Shown: positions 1-7,852 of the stretch, piece after piece
How positions within the stretch are numbered: position 1 is the stretch's first letter
Layout of the letters: every line of letters begins with the position of its first letter
Source: Bacillota bacterium
Lineage (GTDB): Bacteria; Bacillota; Clostridia; Acetivibrionales; DSM-1351
NCBI GenBank assembly: GCA_023391425.1
Contig: JAEWAX010000052.1
Span: 1-57,181 of the forward strand
Direction: 5' to 3'
Length of the DNA: 57,181 bases
The notes under the pieces: model-generated
Told to the model about the DNA's origin: nothing
Seen by the model: only the letters and a program-made list of their open reading frames with translations
Database searches by the model: none
Program-made: the position numbers and the translations under genes

Positions 1-189
1 GACATTATTTTAATTCCTTTAGGAATTATCTTGGCTATAAAAATTATTCCTAAGAGTGTATGGGAAGAATGCAGGGCTAATGCAGAAAAGGGAATTAGTA
101 TTAATAATAAATATAAGAAAATAGGAGCGGTGCTGATTGTCTTGATTTGGGTAGTGGTTTTGATATTAATAACCCAAAATTTCATCTGA
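1..189 (+). CDS. C-terminal end of a membrane protein (partial)
   Basis: An open frame enters from the left edge and stops at TGA 187-189, giving the last 62 residues of a protein. Two hydrophobic segments (about residues 2-16 and 42-58 of the fragment) flank a basic, hydrophilic stretch containing a CRA motif, so this is the end of an integral membrane protein with at least two helices. I do not recognise the family and cannot infer a function. Nothing gene-like lies between its stop and the beta-amylase promoter region. Confidence 0.6.
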   Translation, partial: DIILIPLGIILAIKIIPKSVWEECRANAEKGISINNKYKKIGAVLIVLIWVVVLILITQNFI

Positions 190-319
190 AGCTAAGAAAA
201 CTGACAGAAACGTATTTTGGGACGATAGTTTGAAAAAAATTACAAATAAATTGCTTTTTACCTATTCATGCAAGGACCAATACAGTTGTACTAAATAAAT
301 GGTATGCGTGTTTGCTTTT

Positions 320-359
320 ACATATATTTATATTAATTACAATATATGTATGATATAAT
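320..359 (+). promoter_or_regulatory. Probable promoter/operator region of the beta-amylase gene
   Basis: A TATAAT hexamer at 354-359 lies about 45 bp before the beta-amylase start. Just upstream is an 8-bp inverted repeat, ACATATAT (320-327) and ATATATGT (342-349), a possible operator. I see no good -35 at standard spacing, so an activator-dependent promoter is possible. This is inference from sequence only. Confidence 0.35.
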
Positions 360-405
360 AATAATTAGTAGGACAAACCCAATTATATTATAGGAGGTGT
401 GTTTT

Positions 406-2067
406 ATGAAGTTTGTTAGAAGGTTATCAGGAAAATTCAGCAGACTGGCACTAGCATTGGTAATGGTTCTTGCCATCTTATTTTCGTCTTTCCCTGCTCC
501 AACATCGGCCGCTGTCTCATCCGACTTTAAGGTCTATGTTATGGCCCCTTTAGAGCAAATAACAGATTGGACCGCTTTCACAAATCGATTGGTAACACTA
601 AAGAACAATGGTGTTTACGGAATTACCACTGATGTTTGGTGGGGATATGTAGAATATTCAGCAGACCAAACATTTGACTGGAGCTACTACATAAATTATG
701 CAAATGCAGTTCGCTCTTCTGGACTTAAGTGGATACCTATAATGTCGACCCATGCTTGTGGTGGTAATGTAGGCGACAATGTTAATATCCCAATTCCTTC
801 TTGGTTATGGAATAAAGATACAGCAGAAAACATGAAGTTCAAGGATGAAGCAAATAACTTTGACATTCAGGCGCTGAGCCCTTGGTATTCAGGACTGACT
901 ACACAGTATGATCAGTTGTATGCATCTTTTGCATCGAATTTTAGCGGTTATACGGACATTATTACAAAGATATACCTTTCAGGTGGACCTTCTGGTGAAG
1001 TAAGATACCCTTCTTACAATACCGGACACGGTTGGAGCTATCCAGGCCGTGGCTATCTAGAATGCTTCAGCACGGCAGCTAAAACCTCTTTCCGCAATGC
1101 AATGCAGACAAAATACGTTACCATATCTGCACTTAACACTGCATGGGGTACAAACCTCACTTCATTCTCACAGATAAGTCCTCCAACGAATGGGGATTCT
1201 TTCTTCACAACTAGCAGCGTAACTTCTAATTATGGTAAGGATTTTCTCACATGGTATCAGGGTTGTTTAACAGCATCGCTGGCTTCAATTGCTACTGCAG
1301 CTCATAACCGCTTTGATTCAGTGTTTGGTGTGACCATTGGTGCAAAAGTATCTGGTGTACATTGGCAGTATAGCAATCCCACATATCCCCACGAAGCAGA
1401 ATATTGTGCAGGATATTATAATTATAGTACGCTACTCGACCAGTTCAAAACATCAAATCTTGCACTAACCTTTACATGCTTAGAAATGACTGATTCAAAT
1501 TCAAACCCAAATTATTCAATGCCATCAACATTGGTAAACACAGTTGCAGGACTTGCAAATGCTAAGGAAATAGTTATTAATGGAGAAAATGCACTGTCTA
1601 TTTCAAATAACAATCAAGCCTATGTAAATTGTGCAAGCAAGCTGACTAGCTACGCATTCAGTGGATTTACCCTCTTGAGACTTGCCAATCTCGTAAACAC
1701 TGATGCTTCGGCCACATCAGAGATGTCTCCATTCGTCAGCAATATTGTATCATTGACTCCTACCAATTTGATTCCTGTTACATTTACAATCAATAATGCA
1801 ACCACGTATTGGGGACAGAATGTTTACATCGCAGGGAGTATTTCTCAATTAGGAAATTGGTCACCAGGAAGTGCAATAGGGCCTGCTTCTTGTCCTAATT
1901 ATCCTACATGGACCATAACCATTAATCTGCCTGCGGGTACAGCGATTCAATTTAAAGCAATTAAAAAAGATGGTTCAGGTAATGTAACATGGGAAGGCGG
2001 AAGCAACCATACATATATTGTGCCTTCTTCTGGTACTGGAAGTGTAACCTTTACTTGGCAGAGTTGA
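406..2067 (+). CDS. Secreted beta-amylase (GH14) with C-terminal starch-binding domain (CBM20)
   Basis: Exo-acting hydrolase that releases maltose from non-reducing ends of starch outside the cell. The start is the ATG at 406, eight bases after AGGAGG; a GTG nine bases upstream is less likely. The 553-residue product opens with a typical Sec signal peptide (basic n-region, long hydrophobic core, cleavage probably after PTSA near residue 35). The GH14 barrel follows. GPSGEVRYP contains the presumed catalytic acid Glu198 and INGENAL the presumed base Glu394, both in family-typical contexts. Residues from about 455 form a CBM20 module with the GNW motif. Length and order match bacterial beta-amylases such as those of Bacillus and Thermoanaerobacterium. 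It is monocistronic, followed by a strong terminator. Confidence 0.95.
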   Translation: MKFVRRLSGKFSRLALALVMVLAILFSSFPAPTSAAVSSDFKVYVMAPLEQITDWTAFTNRLVTLKNNGVYGITTDVWWGYVEYSADQTFDWSYYINYANAVRSSGLKWIPIMSTHACGGNVGDNVNIPIPSWLWNKDTAENMKFKDEANNFDIQALSPWYSGLTTQYDQLYASFASNFSGYTDIITKIYLSGGPSGEVRYPSYNTGHGWSYPGRGYLECFSTAAKTSFRNAMQTKYVTISALNTAWGTNLTSFSQISPPTNGDSFFTTSSVTSNYGKDFLTWYQGCLTASLASIATAAHNRFDSVFGVTIGAKVSGVHWQYSNPTYPHEAEYCAGYYNYSTLLDQFKTSNLALTFTCLEMTDSNSNPNYSMPSTLVNTVAGLANAKEIVINGENALSISNNNQAYVNCASKLTSYAFSGFTLLRLANLVNTDASATSEMSPFVSNIVSLTPTNLIPVTFTINNATTYWGQNVYIAGSISQLGNWSPGSAIGPASCPNYPTWTITINLPAGTAIQFKAIKKDGSGNVTWEGGSNHTYIVPSSGTGSVTFTWQS

Positions 2068-2082
2068 TGAATCTGTTTATTA

Positions 2083-2122
2083 GGGGAACTGCCTCTGACT
2101 TAATGAGGCAGCTCCCCTTTTT
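2083..2122 (+). terminator. Rho-independent terminator of the beta-amylase gene
   Basis: A 13-bp arm beginning GGGGAACTGCCTC pairs with GAGGCAGCTCCCC (one mismatch), with a 9-nt loop, followed by TTTTT. It starts 15 bases after the beta-amylase stop. Confidence 0.9.
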
Positions 2123-2142
2123 AAGTATTTAGCTTTGAGTCA

Positions 2143-2171
2143 TTGTAACAGATATTACACTATGGTAAAAT
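2143..2171 (+). promoter_or_regulatory. Sigma-A-type promoter for the ABC exporter operon
   Basis: TTGTAA (2143-2148) and TAAAAT (2166-2171) are separated by exactly 17 bp. Transcription from here would give a leader of roughly 180 nt that contains repeat A before the first exporter gene. Confidence 0.5.
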
Positions 2172-2216
2172 GAGAGCGGTGGTATACAAGCCAAGTTTTC
2201 TTTATACCTTTCAAGT

Positions 2217-2286
2217 ATAAGTGCAACTAAGCCTCTGCTTTCGCCTTCGGCTCATCACAGGCTAAGTTTTCTTTATCGCACTTATT
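2217..2286 (+). repeat. Structured intergenic repeat, family A, copy 1
   Basis: The element is bounded by ATAAGTGC and GCACTTAT, with a nested hairpin (TAAGCCT against AGGCTA). A diverged copy lies in opposite orientation at 24655-24742; about 50 of the central 57 bases match, including GGCTCATCACA and the flanking AGTTTTCTTT. It sits in the likely 5' leader of the ABC exporter. No known riboswitch class is recognised. Confidence 0.6.
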
Positions 2287-2360
2287 TCGAATTTGGCGAT
2301 ACTTGACTCGTGCTCAGGAGCAGGAGGTTAGTAACGCCGTGAAGATAGGATGATACATTT

Positions 2361-4106
2361 GTGGCAAAGTTAAAAATTAAACCTATGAAGCAACCTAATG
2401 GAATTATTAATTATTGGAAAAAGGAAAGGTTTGTTGTAGCCTGTATTATAATATTTGGATTGTCCTTTAACAGTGCCATTATTGTAGGCCCCATTTACCA
2501 GGGCAAACTTATAGACGCTATAGTTAGTGGGAGAAACCTTTACTCAGTAATTGAGCTTGCAATTACCTTCGTTGTTCTTATTGGAGCTATTCAACTTCTA
2601 CGATACTTTAAGCGTTTTTACATTAGACGTTTTGCCAATAGCACAAGCAGCACTATGAGGCTTATGATATACAATAATATAATGCATAAAAGCACTTCTG
2701 AACTGGATGACGAAAATACAGGAAACTTAATGACTAGAGCTATTTCTGATGTAGATTTATGCGTAGAGGGTATGAGAAAATTTACTACTGAAATATTTGA
2801 TACGGGTGTTCTTATGGCTTCTTATCTCATCTCTCTGTTTGTATATGATGTGAAAATTACGCTGCTTTCTATCGTATTTATACCTATTGCTATGGTGCTT
2901 GCAGAAAAACTGAAAAGCATTATTTATAAGTATTCCATTGCCTTTCGTACAAAGAGCAGTGAGGTAGCTGGTATTACTTATGATGCAATTGAAAATGCTC
3001 TGCTCTATCGTGTAAATGGTATGGAAGCTCAAAACAGAGCTAAGTACAAGGTAGATTTGGAGGATTTACAAAACAAAGCAATTAGAGCAAATATTTTAGA
3101 GAATTCTATGCAACCCATCTACAATATTATTGCAATGCTAGGTGTAATTATTGTAATTTACCTTGGAGGGATAAAGGCTATTAATGGTGTATGGACAATA
3201 GGCGTTTTTTCTACTTATATTGTCATGTTTACAGCAATGGCAAACAAGGCAAGCAAAGCTGCCAAACTTTTTAATTCTGTTCAGAAATCACAGGTCTCTT
3301 GGAAACGCATTAAACCATATCTTGCAGAATACCAAAATAAAGCTACCACGTCTAGCATTAAAAGCGATACCACAAACCTAGCAGTAGAAAAGCTTAGTTT
3401 TTGCTATCCAACCAGTAATGATAGCATAATCGAAAATATCAGTTTTGAGGCAAAACAAGGCGAAATAATCGGTGTAACAGGAGCTATTGCTTCTGGAAAA
3501 TCTACTTTAGGAATATCTTTGTTAGGGCTATATCCCTATATAGGGAGCATCAAAATAGATGGTAAAGAACTAAAAGATTACTCTGAATACGAGAGAAGTC
3601 AAATGATTTCATACTTAGGACATAAACCACAATTACTTTCCGATACCATCTACAATAATATTACGCTAGGGATTAAGCAGGACATTAAACCAGTTTTAAA
3701 GGATGTTTGCTTTGATACTGACTTAGCAACTATGCCAGAGGGCGAAAGCACATTAGTTGGTAATAGCGGGTTAAAACTGAGCGGTGGTCAACAGGCAAGA
3801 ATAGCGCTTGCCAGAGCTTTAATAAGAAAGAGTAAAATTATTATTTTAGATGATCCATTTTCAGCAATTGATATGAAGACTGAGAGAGAGATTATTGAAA
3901 ATCTGAAAAACAATTATAACAATAGTATTATTATATTAATTTCACACCGTCTAGCGGTATTCAACAAAGTTAATAAGATAATTCTGCTACACAGTGATAA
4001 AAGTGTAGATTATGGAACACATGACGAGTTGTTAAAAAACTCTAAACTTTATGAAACTATATTCAATTTGCAATGTACGCAAGGTGGTGATAACGATGCC
4101 AGATAG
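2361..4106 (+). CDS. Heterodimeric ABC exporter, subunit 1 (degenerate-site Walker B)
   Basis: Type-I ABC exporter half-transporter: six membrane helices in residues ~20-310, then an ATPase domain. Walker A is GAIASGKST from residue 374, the signature LSGGQ is intact at 473-477, and the H-loop reads ISHRLA. Walker B ends Asp497-Asp498, so Asp replaces the usual catalytic Glu. That is the hallmark of the degenerate-site subunit in heterodimeric exporters of the BmrCD, LmrCD and TM287/288 type. The start is GTG at 2361 with GGATG eight bases upstream; an internal ATG at 2385 lacks a ribosome site. Its end overlaps the next gene by 11 bp, implying translational coupling. Drug or peptide export is inferred; the substrate is unknown. 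Confidence 0.9.
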   Translation: MAKLKIKPMKQPNGIINYWKKERFVVACIIIFGLSFNSAIIVGPIYQGKLIDAIVSGRNLYSVIELAITFVVLIGAIQLLRYFKRFYIRRFANSTSSTMRLMIYNNIMHKSTSELDDENTGNLMTRAISDVDLCVEGMRKFTTEIFDTGVLMASYLISLFVYDVKITLLSIVFIPIAMVLAEKLKSIIYKYSIAFRTKSSEVAGITYDAIENALLYRVNGMEAQNRAKYKVDLEDLQNKAIRANILENSMQPIYNIIAMLGVIIVIYLGGIKAINGVWTIGVFSTYIVMFTAMANKASKAAKLFNSVQKSQVSWKRIKPYLAEYQNKATTSSIKSDTTNLAVEKLSFCYPTSNDSIIENISFEAKQGEIIGVTGAIASGKSTLGISLLGLYPYIGSIKIDGKELKDYSEYERSQMISYLGHKPQLLSDTIYNNITLGIKQDIKPVLKDVCFDTDLATMPEGESTLVGNSGLKLSGGQQARIALARALIRKSKIIILDDPFSAIDMKTEREIIENLKNNYNNSIIILISHRLAVFNKVNKIILLHSDKSVDYGTHDELLKNSKLYETIFNLQCTQGGDNDAR

Positions 4107-5841
4107 TTTGGTGAAAAGGTCTATTTTTAATGTAATTAAGAAAAATATTAAAAGCGTTGCCTTCCTAGTTTTAGCTGTCGGTGGTGTCGTTATAGCAAGC
4201 TTAATTCCTCCTCAGATTTTAAAGCAAGTCATTGATCAGAACCTTGTGCCAAAAAGTGGTAATGGTTTGCTTCTTTTGGCAATTTCTTATATGGGAGTTC
4301 TATTATTTATTGGTACTTTTGATTTCGTCAAAGAGGCAATACTTACTATTCTGGGACAAAAAATCACTACAGAAATCAGAATTGAAATGCTGGAAAAGCT
4401 TGAAAAGATAAATGCTATGTTCTTTTCTAACAATGAATCTGGAGCAGTTGTTTCCCGATTTATAAACGACGTTGAGGCAATCAACTCTCTGTTTACAAGC
4501 GGTATAATCGGAATGCTGGTTGATTGTTTAAAGATTATTGGTATTGTATCTTCTATCTGGATGTTCAGTACAAAGCTTGGAATTATTACGCTATTAATAC
4601 TTCCGCTAATTTATGCAATAACTCGGTTATTTCAAAGAAGGATGCTAAAGGCACAAATCGAAAATCGTATTTTAGTTGGAAAGGTTAACAATCATATATC
4701 TGAGAGCTTAAAAAACGTACAGATGATTAAGTCCTTCAGTAAGGAAAGCTATATGGAAAAGCACTATACTGAGTATTTACTGGATAATTATAAAACAATT
4801 GAGAAAGTGAATTTCTATGATTCTGTGTTTTCACCAATTATTCTAATTACTCGTGCAGTTGTTATTGGTATTATTGTCGTACTCTCATCTAGGCAGCTGA
4901 ATTACTTGGGTATATCCTTGGGTATGGTTGCTGCGACCATTGATCTGATTTCAAATTTATTTGCACCAATAGAGAATCTTGGAATGGAACTTCAAAACAT
5001 TCAACAGGCAATATCCGGTATTCATAGGGTAAACGATTTTTACAAAGAGCCAGAAGATAATTGCAAAAGTAATACACATAAAGCTGAGGATATTATACCA
5101 AACCGCGACGAGATAATACTTTCGTTTAATGATTTAACCTTTAATTATGAGGAAGGAACTGATATTTTACAAGATATTAATCTTCAAATAAACCCACAGG
5201 AGAAGGTTACCTTTGTAGGCAGAACAGGTGTTGGAAAATCCACATTATTCAAGTTGATAATGGGCTTGCTTAAGCCATTAAAGGGAAGTATCACAATAAA
5301 TGGAATTGATGTTTACAATATATCAAACAGTGAAAAACGTAAGATATTTGGTTACGTGGATCAAAGTTTCCACTTGATAAAAGGCACTGTTGCAGAGCAA
5401 ATCAGCCTAAAGGACGAAACCATAACAAGTGAACAAATTGAGGAAGCGCTGGATTTTGTGGGAATGACAGACTATGTAATGGCGCTAGAAAGTGGTTATG
5501 ATACTCAAGTAATAAGTGATAAGCTATTTTCACAAGGGCAAAAGCAACTGTTAGCTATCGCTAGAGCAATTGTAACTAATCCGCCTATTCTACTGCTAGA
5601 TGAGATTACTGCCAATCTGGATTCTATTACAGAAGAAAAAATCGTAGCTGTATTGCAGAAGGCAAGCAAGGCCCACACAATATTAACTATATCTCATCGA
5701 TTGTCTTCAATGATTGCATGCGATACCGTAGTTATTTTAGAAAAGGGCAGGGTAAAAAATGTGGGCTCACCAGAAATGCTTTTGCAAAAAGATGAGTGGT
5801 ATCGCAGCCACATTGCACTTGAAAAGCTGACTTGGAGTTGA
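4096..5841 (+). CDS. Heterodimeric ABC exporter, subunit 2 (catalytic Glu subunit)
   Basis: Partner half-transporter with six membrane helices and one ATPase domain. The start is ATG 4096, preceded by AAGGTGGTGA and lying inside the end of subunit 1. Walker A GRTGVGKST begins at residue 375, and Walker B LLLDE carries the canonical catalytic Glu503. The signature is altered to FSQGQ (478-482) in place of LSGGQ, and the H-loop is ISHRLS. Because each ATP site uses Walker motifs of one subunit and the signature of the other, the Asp of subunit 1 and the altered signature here would fall in the same, inactive site. The two genes therefore form one asymmetric pump, probably regulated by the TetR gene downstream. 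Confidence 0.92.
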   Translation: MPDSLVKRSIFNVIKKNIKSVAFLVLAVGGVVIASLIPPQILKQVIDQNLVPKSGNGLLLLAISYMGVLLFIGTFDFVKEAILTILGQKITTEIRIEMLEKLEKINAMFFSNNESGAVVSRFINDVEAINSLFTSGIIGMLVDCLKIIGIVSSIWMFSTKLGIITLLILPLIYAITRLFQRRMLKAQIENRILVGKVNNHISESLKNVQMIKSFSKESYMEKHYTEYLLDNYKTIEKVNFYDSVFSPIILITRAVVIGIIVVLSSRQLNYLGISLGMVAATIDLISNLFAPIENLGMELQNIQQAISGIHRVNDFYKEPEDNCKSNTHKAEDIIPNRDEIILSFNDLTFNYEEGTDILQDINLQINPQEKVTFVGRTGVGKSTLFKLIMGLLKPLKGSITINGIDVYNISNSEKRKIFGYVDQSFHLIKGTVAEQISLKDETITSEQIEEALDFVGMTDYVMALESGYDTQVISDKLFSQGQKQLLAIARAIVTNPPILLLDEITANLDSITEEKIVAVLQKASKAHTILTISHRLSSMIACDTVVILEKGRVKNVGSPEMLLQKDEWYRSHIALEKLTWS

Positions 5842-5910
5842 TATTAAACACTATGTGTAAACACACAGGATTTTAGAGGAACTAGACATTGAATAAATAG
5901 AAGATTTCTA

Positions 5911-5952
5911 TTGACTAAATGTATAATTCTGTGATACATTGAACATGTTCAA
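5911..5952 (+). promoter_or_regulatory. Promoter and palindromic operator of the TetR gene
   Basis: TTGACT (5911-5916) and ATACAT (5934-5939) are 17 bp apart. Immediately after the -10 lies the perfect palindrome TTGAACATGTTCAA (5939-5952), followed by a further half-site TTGTTCAA. The position over the transcription start fits autorepression by the TetR protein encoded next. Confidence 0.65.
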
Positions 5953-5985
5953 TAATTGTTCAATATAAAGGAGGGTAATTTAATA

Positions 5986-6552
5986 TTGTCAAATAGTGAA
6001 GATACTAAAAATAAGATATTGCTTGCAACTGTTGAATTGTTAGAAGCAACAGACAATCCAAATAGTGTAACTGTCAGGAAAATTGCCGAAAAGGTCGGAG
6101 TTGGAGTAGGACTTATCAACTATTATTTCTCATCACGAGACAATCTTTTGTACTGTGCGGCATCATTACAAATGCAAGAGTCTGCAAATGAACTAGTTAG
6201 GCTTGCCAATAATGGAGGAGATTCAGAAGAGACTTTGCGTAAGATGTTGAAAACCTTATCTGACTTTGCAATTAAAAATCAGATGAATAATAAAATATAT
6301 GCTGAGTATGAATTACTTAAAGGTAACTTTAGTGCATGTCATTATGTACTGCCCCTACTGCGTAAAATATTTAACAATAGGAAGACTGACCGTCAACTTA
6401 GGCTTATAGCATTGGAGATAATTTCTGTAGCACAAGTATTTTCACTCAGACAGGATATACTTTTTGAATTTGCAGGATATAACCTAAACGACAAGTCTGA
6501 AAGAGATAATCTCATAGATGAAATAATAAACAGTTACATAAGGGAGGAATGA
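5986..6552 (+). CDS. TetR/AcrR-family transcriptional regulator
   Basis: A 188-residue repressor-type protein. Residues ~8-55 form the TetR helix-turn-helix (VTVRKIAEKVGVGVGLINYY), followed by an all-helical ligand-binding domain. I chose TTG 5986 because it follows AAAGGAGGG by 11 bases; an upstream TTG at 5956 overlaps the operator and has no ribosome site. It lies directly behind the heterodimeric ABC exporter and ahead of a small membrane protein, whose ribosome site is inside this gene's end. A likely role is substrate-responsive control of the exporter through the TGAACATGTTCA palindrome; this is inference. Confidence 0.88.
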   Translation: MSNSEDTKNKILLATVELLEATDNPNSVTVRKIAEKVGVGVGLINYYFSSRDNLLYCAASLQMQESANELVRLANNGGDSEETLRKMLKTLSDFAIKNQMNNKIYAEYELLKGNFSACHYVLPLLRKIFNNRKTDRQLRLIALEIISVAQVFSLRQDILFEFAGYNLNDKSERDNLIDEIINSYIREE

Positions 6553-6556
6553 TTTA

Positions 6557-6754
6557 ATGAATAATATATCAATTGTGTTGGGTGTTATTGCAATCATAAT
6601 GATTCTATCAATGGTTCTTTGTGGATTGTGGCTTCGTACACATCCAACATCAAATCCAGGAGCTCTTAAATTCCATTTCCAGCTTGGATTGGCAACACTT
6701 ATAGTATGTCTAGTTGCTATAATTCTACTTCTGGTAAAAGTATCAAAGGGGTGA
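6557..6754 (+). CDS. Small two-helix membrane protein
   Basis: A 65-residue protein with two predicted membrane helices (about residues 5-27 and 43-62) joined by a short loop containing THPTSNPG. The start ATG is preceded by GGGAGGA, which overlaps the stop of the TetR gene, so the two are almost certainly co-transcribed and coupled. I do not recognise a characterised family. Position suggests an accessory of the exporter/TetR module, but no function can be assigned. Confidence 0.65.
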   Translation: MNNISIVLGVIAIIMILSMVLCGLWLRTHPTSNPGALKFHFQLGLATLIVCLVAIILLLVKVSKG

Positions 6755-6880
6755 AAAATAGTGAAAGTATTTTGACTGGAGATAAAAAGAATAACATTCT
6801 CAAAAGGTAAGCTTATTGAATCTCCATACGTAAACATTTAATATGCAGTTATTTAGCGAATACAGCCCATCAATAAGTTA

Positions 6881-7245
6881 TTACATTATTCCTAATACTT
6901 TTAGTCCAAGCTGCATTGTCACATCTCTATTCTCTAATATATCTTTTATAGTAGATGATGCAGGTATATCGGGCTGTATTCGTCCGGCATGTTATAGACT
7001 TTTTACTGAGACCTTAAAGGATTTTGTGGAAAAATGTAGTGCTATTCTCGTGTGATCAAGAATAGCATCTTTTGAACTATCGGTAAATACATAGCACCTG
7101 TTTCACTTCTAACAAGGGTTCCAAATTTATAATATTTTACCTAATTTATGATACTTTATAAGGGCGCAAAAGTGACCATTACTAGAAAAACATGCTCCAT
7201 CAATTAAAACTGCTACGTTCCCATCAAAGGTAGTGTCTGCACATC
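6881..7245 (-). pseudogene. Decayed S41-family peptidase, C-terminal part
   Basis: The minus strand, read across two frames, encodes a recognisable S41 (C-terminal-processing peptidase-like) C-terminal region. In order: DGNVAVLIDGACFSSNGHF (the family's nucleophile region), GTLVRSETGA, SKDAILDHTRIAL, then GRIQPDIPASSTIKDIL to a natural stop at 6881-6883. The frame is broken by an in-frame TAA at 7127-7129, at least one frameshift just after it, and another TAA at 6992-6994. The N-terminal half is missing. Homology by motif is seen directly; the family assignment comes from my knowledge of S41 signatures. This is a genuine remnant and cannot make the enzyme. Confidence 0.75.
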
Positions 7246-7455
7246 TACTAGTCTCCCAAATTTTCCAGCAATAAATAGTATAACAGCAAAAGATAGTAAA
7301 ACCAAAATCCAAATTCCCAGGATTTTATTCCGTATAGGTTTAAACTTTTTAGTTACTACAATGAATAAGATTATTGTTAGAATAAGACAAACTGTTATGA
7401 ACAGAACTGCTGTATCAATACTAATAAGGTTTGGTTTATTTGCTGAAAATATCAT
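7213..7455 (-). CDS. Small hydrophobic membrane protein
   Basis: An 80-residue product with two or three membrane helices (about residues 15-36, 45-62). The start codon is ATG at 7455-7453, preceded by AGGAG on the minus strand; a longer TTG-initiated frame includes that ribosome site and is rejected. Its last ~12 codons overlap, in another frame, the beginning of the S41 peptidase remnant, so the C-terminus may be an artefact of the deletion that truncated that gene. I see no characterised family. It may be a real small gene or itself a gene fragment. Confidence 0.45.
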   Translation of the reverse strand: MIFSANKPNLISIDTAVLFITVCLILTIILFIVVTKKFKPIRNKILGIWILVLLSFAVILFIAGKFGRLVDVQTLPLMGT

Positions 7456-7528
7456 TCTATTTCTCCTGGACTTCAAATTTTTATGGAAAAATCTATTTCG
7501 ATTGTTATATTTTTGCTGATATACTCAT

Positions 7529-7582
7529 ATTCCACATGTATAATAATATATAACGGGTTATATATTATTATACATGTGGAAT
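7529..7582. repeat. Perfect 25-bp inverted repeat with a 4-nt loop
   Basis: The left arm, 7529-7553, starts ATTCCACATGTATAAT. It is perfectly complementary to the right arm 7558-7582, with CGGG as the loop. There is no T-run on either side, so it is not a standard terminator. It lies between the start of the small minus-strand gene and the RnfC-like gene. Confidence 0.85.
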
Positions 7583-7852
7583 TCGTGAAAAATAGGAAAT
7601 CAATTTTAAGCTGAACACTTGTTGAATAATTAAATGAGGAGATGGGATATTATCTTTGCAATATGTTTCATCTTGCATTAAGGAGTTGGAAAAATGAAAA
7701 TTAATGAAAAGGTATTCATTCTTGATTCAACAAAGAGCATAGGCTTACTCTTTGAGGTTTTAATATAAAATGCCATAAGAAAAGAGAAATTTTCAAAAGG
7801 GACTGTACTATGCAAAGTAGCAATTAAACAATCGAAATAGGGGGGAAATAAG
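7583..7852. other. Intergenic leader of the RnfC-like gene
   Basis: There is no convincing long gene here. A 24-codon frame at 7694-7768 (MKINEKVFILDSTKSIG...) has a good AAGGAG site and could be a short peptide or the stump of a deleted gene. No terminator separates it from the RnfC-like gene. Confidence 0.35.

Noticed and set aside
2217..2360. Known riboswitch upstream of the exporter
   Set aside because: I could not match it to any riboswitch consensus, and a diverged inverted copy elsewhere makes a dispersed repeat more likely.
6843..7055. 70-codon plus-strand frame
   Set aside because: It lies antisense to the S41 peptidase remnant, has no ribosome site and no recognisable domain.
7127..7312. 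61-codon minus-strand frame read as a gene
   Set aside because: Its second half is the S41 signature and it ends at a premature stop, so it is part of the pseudogene.
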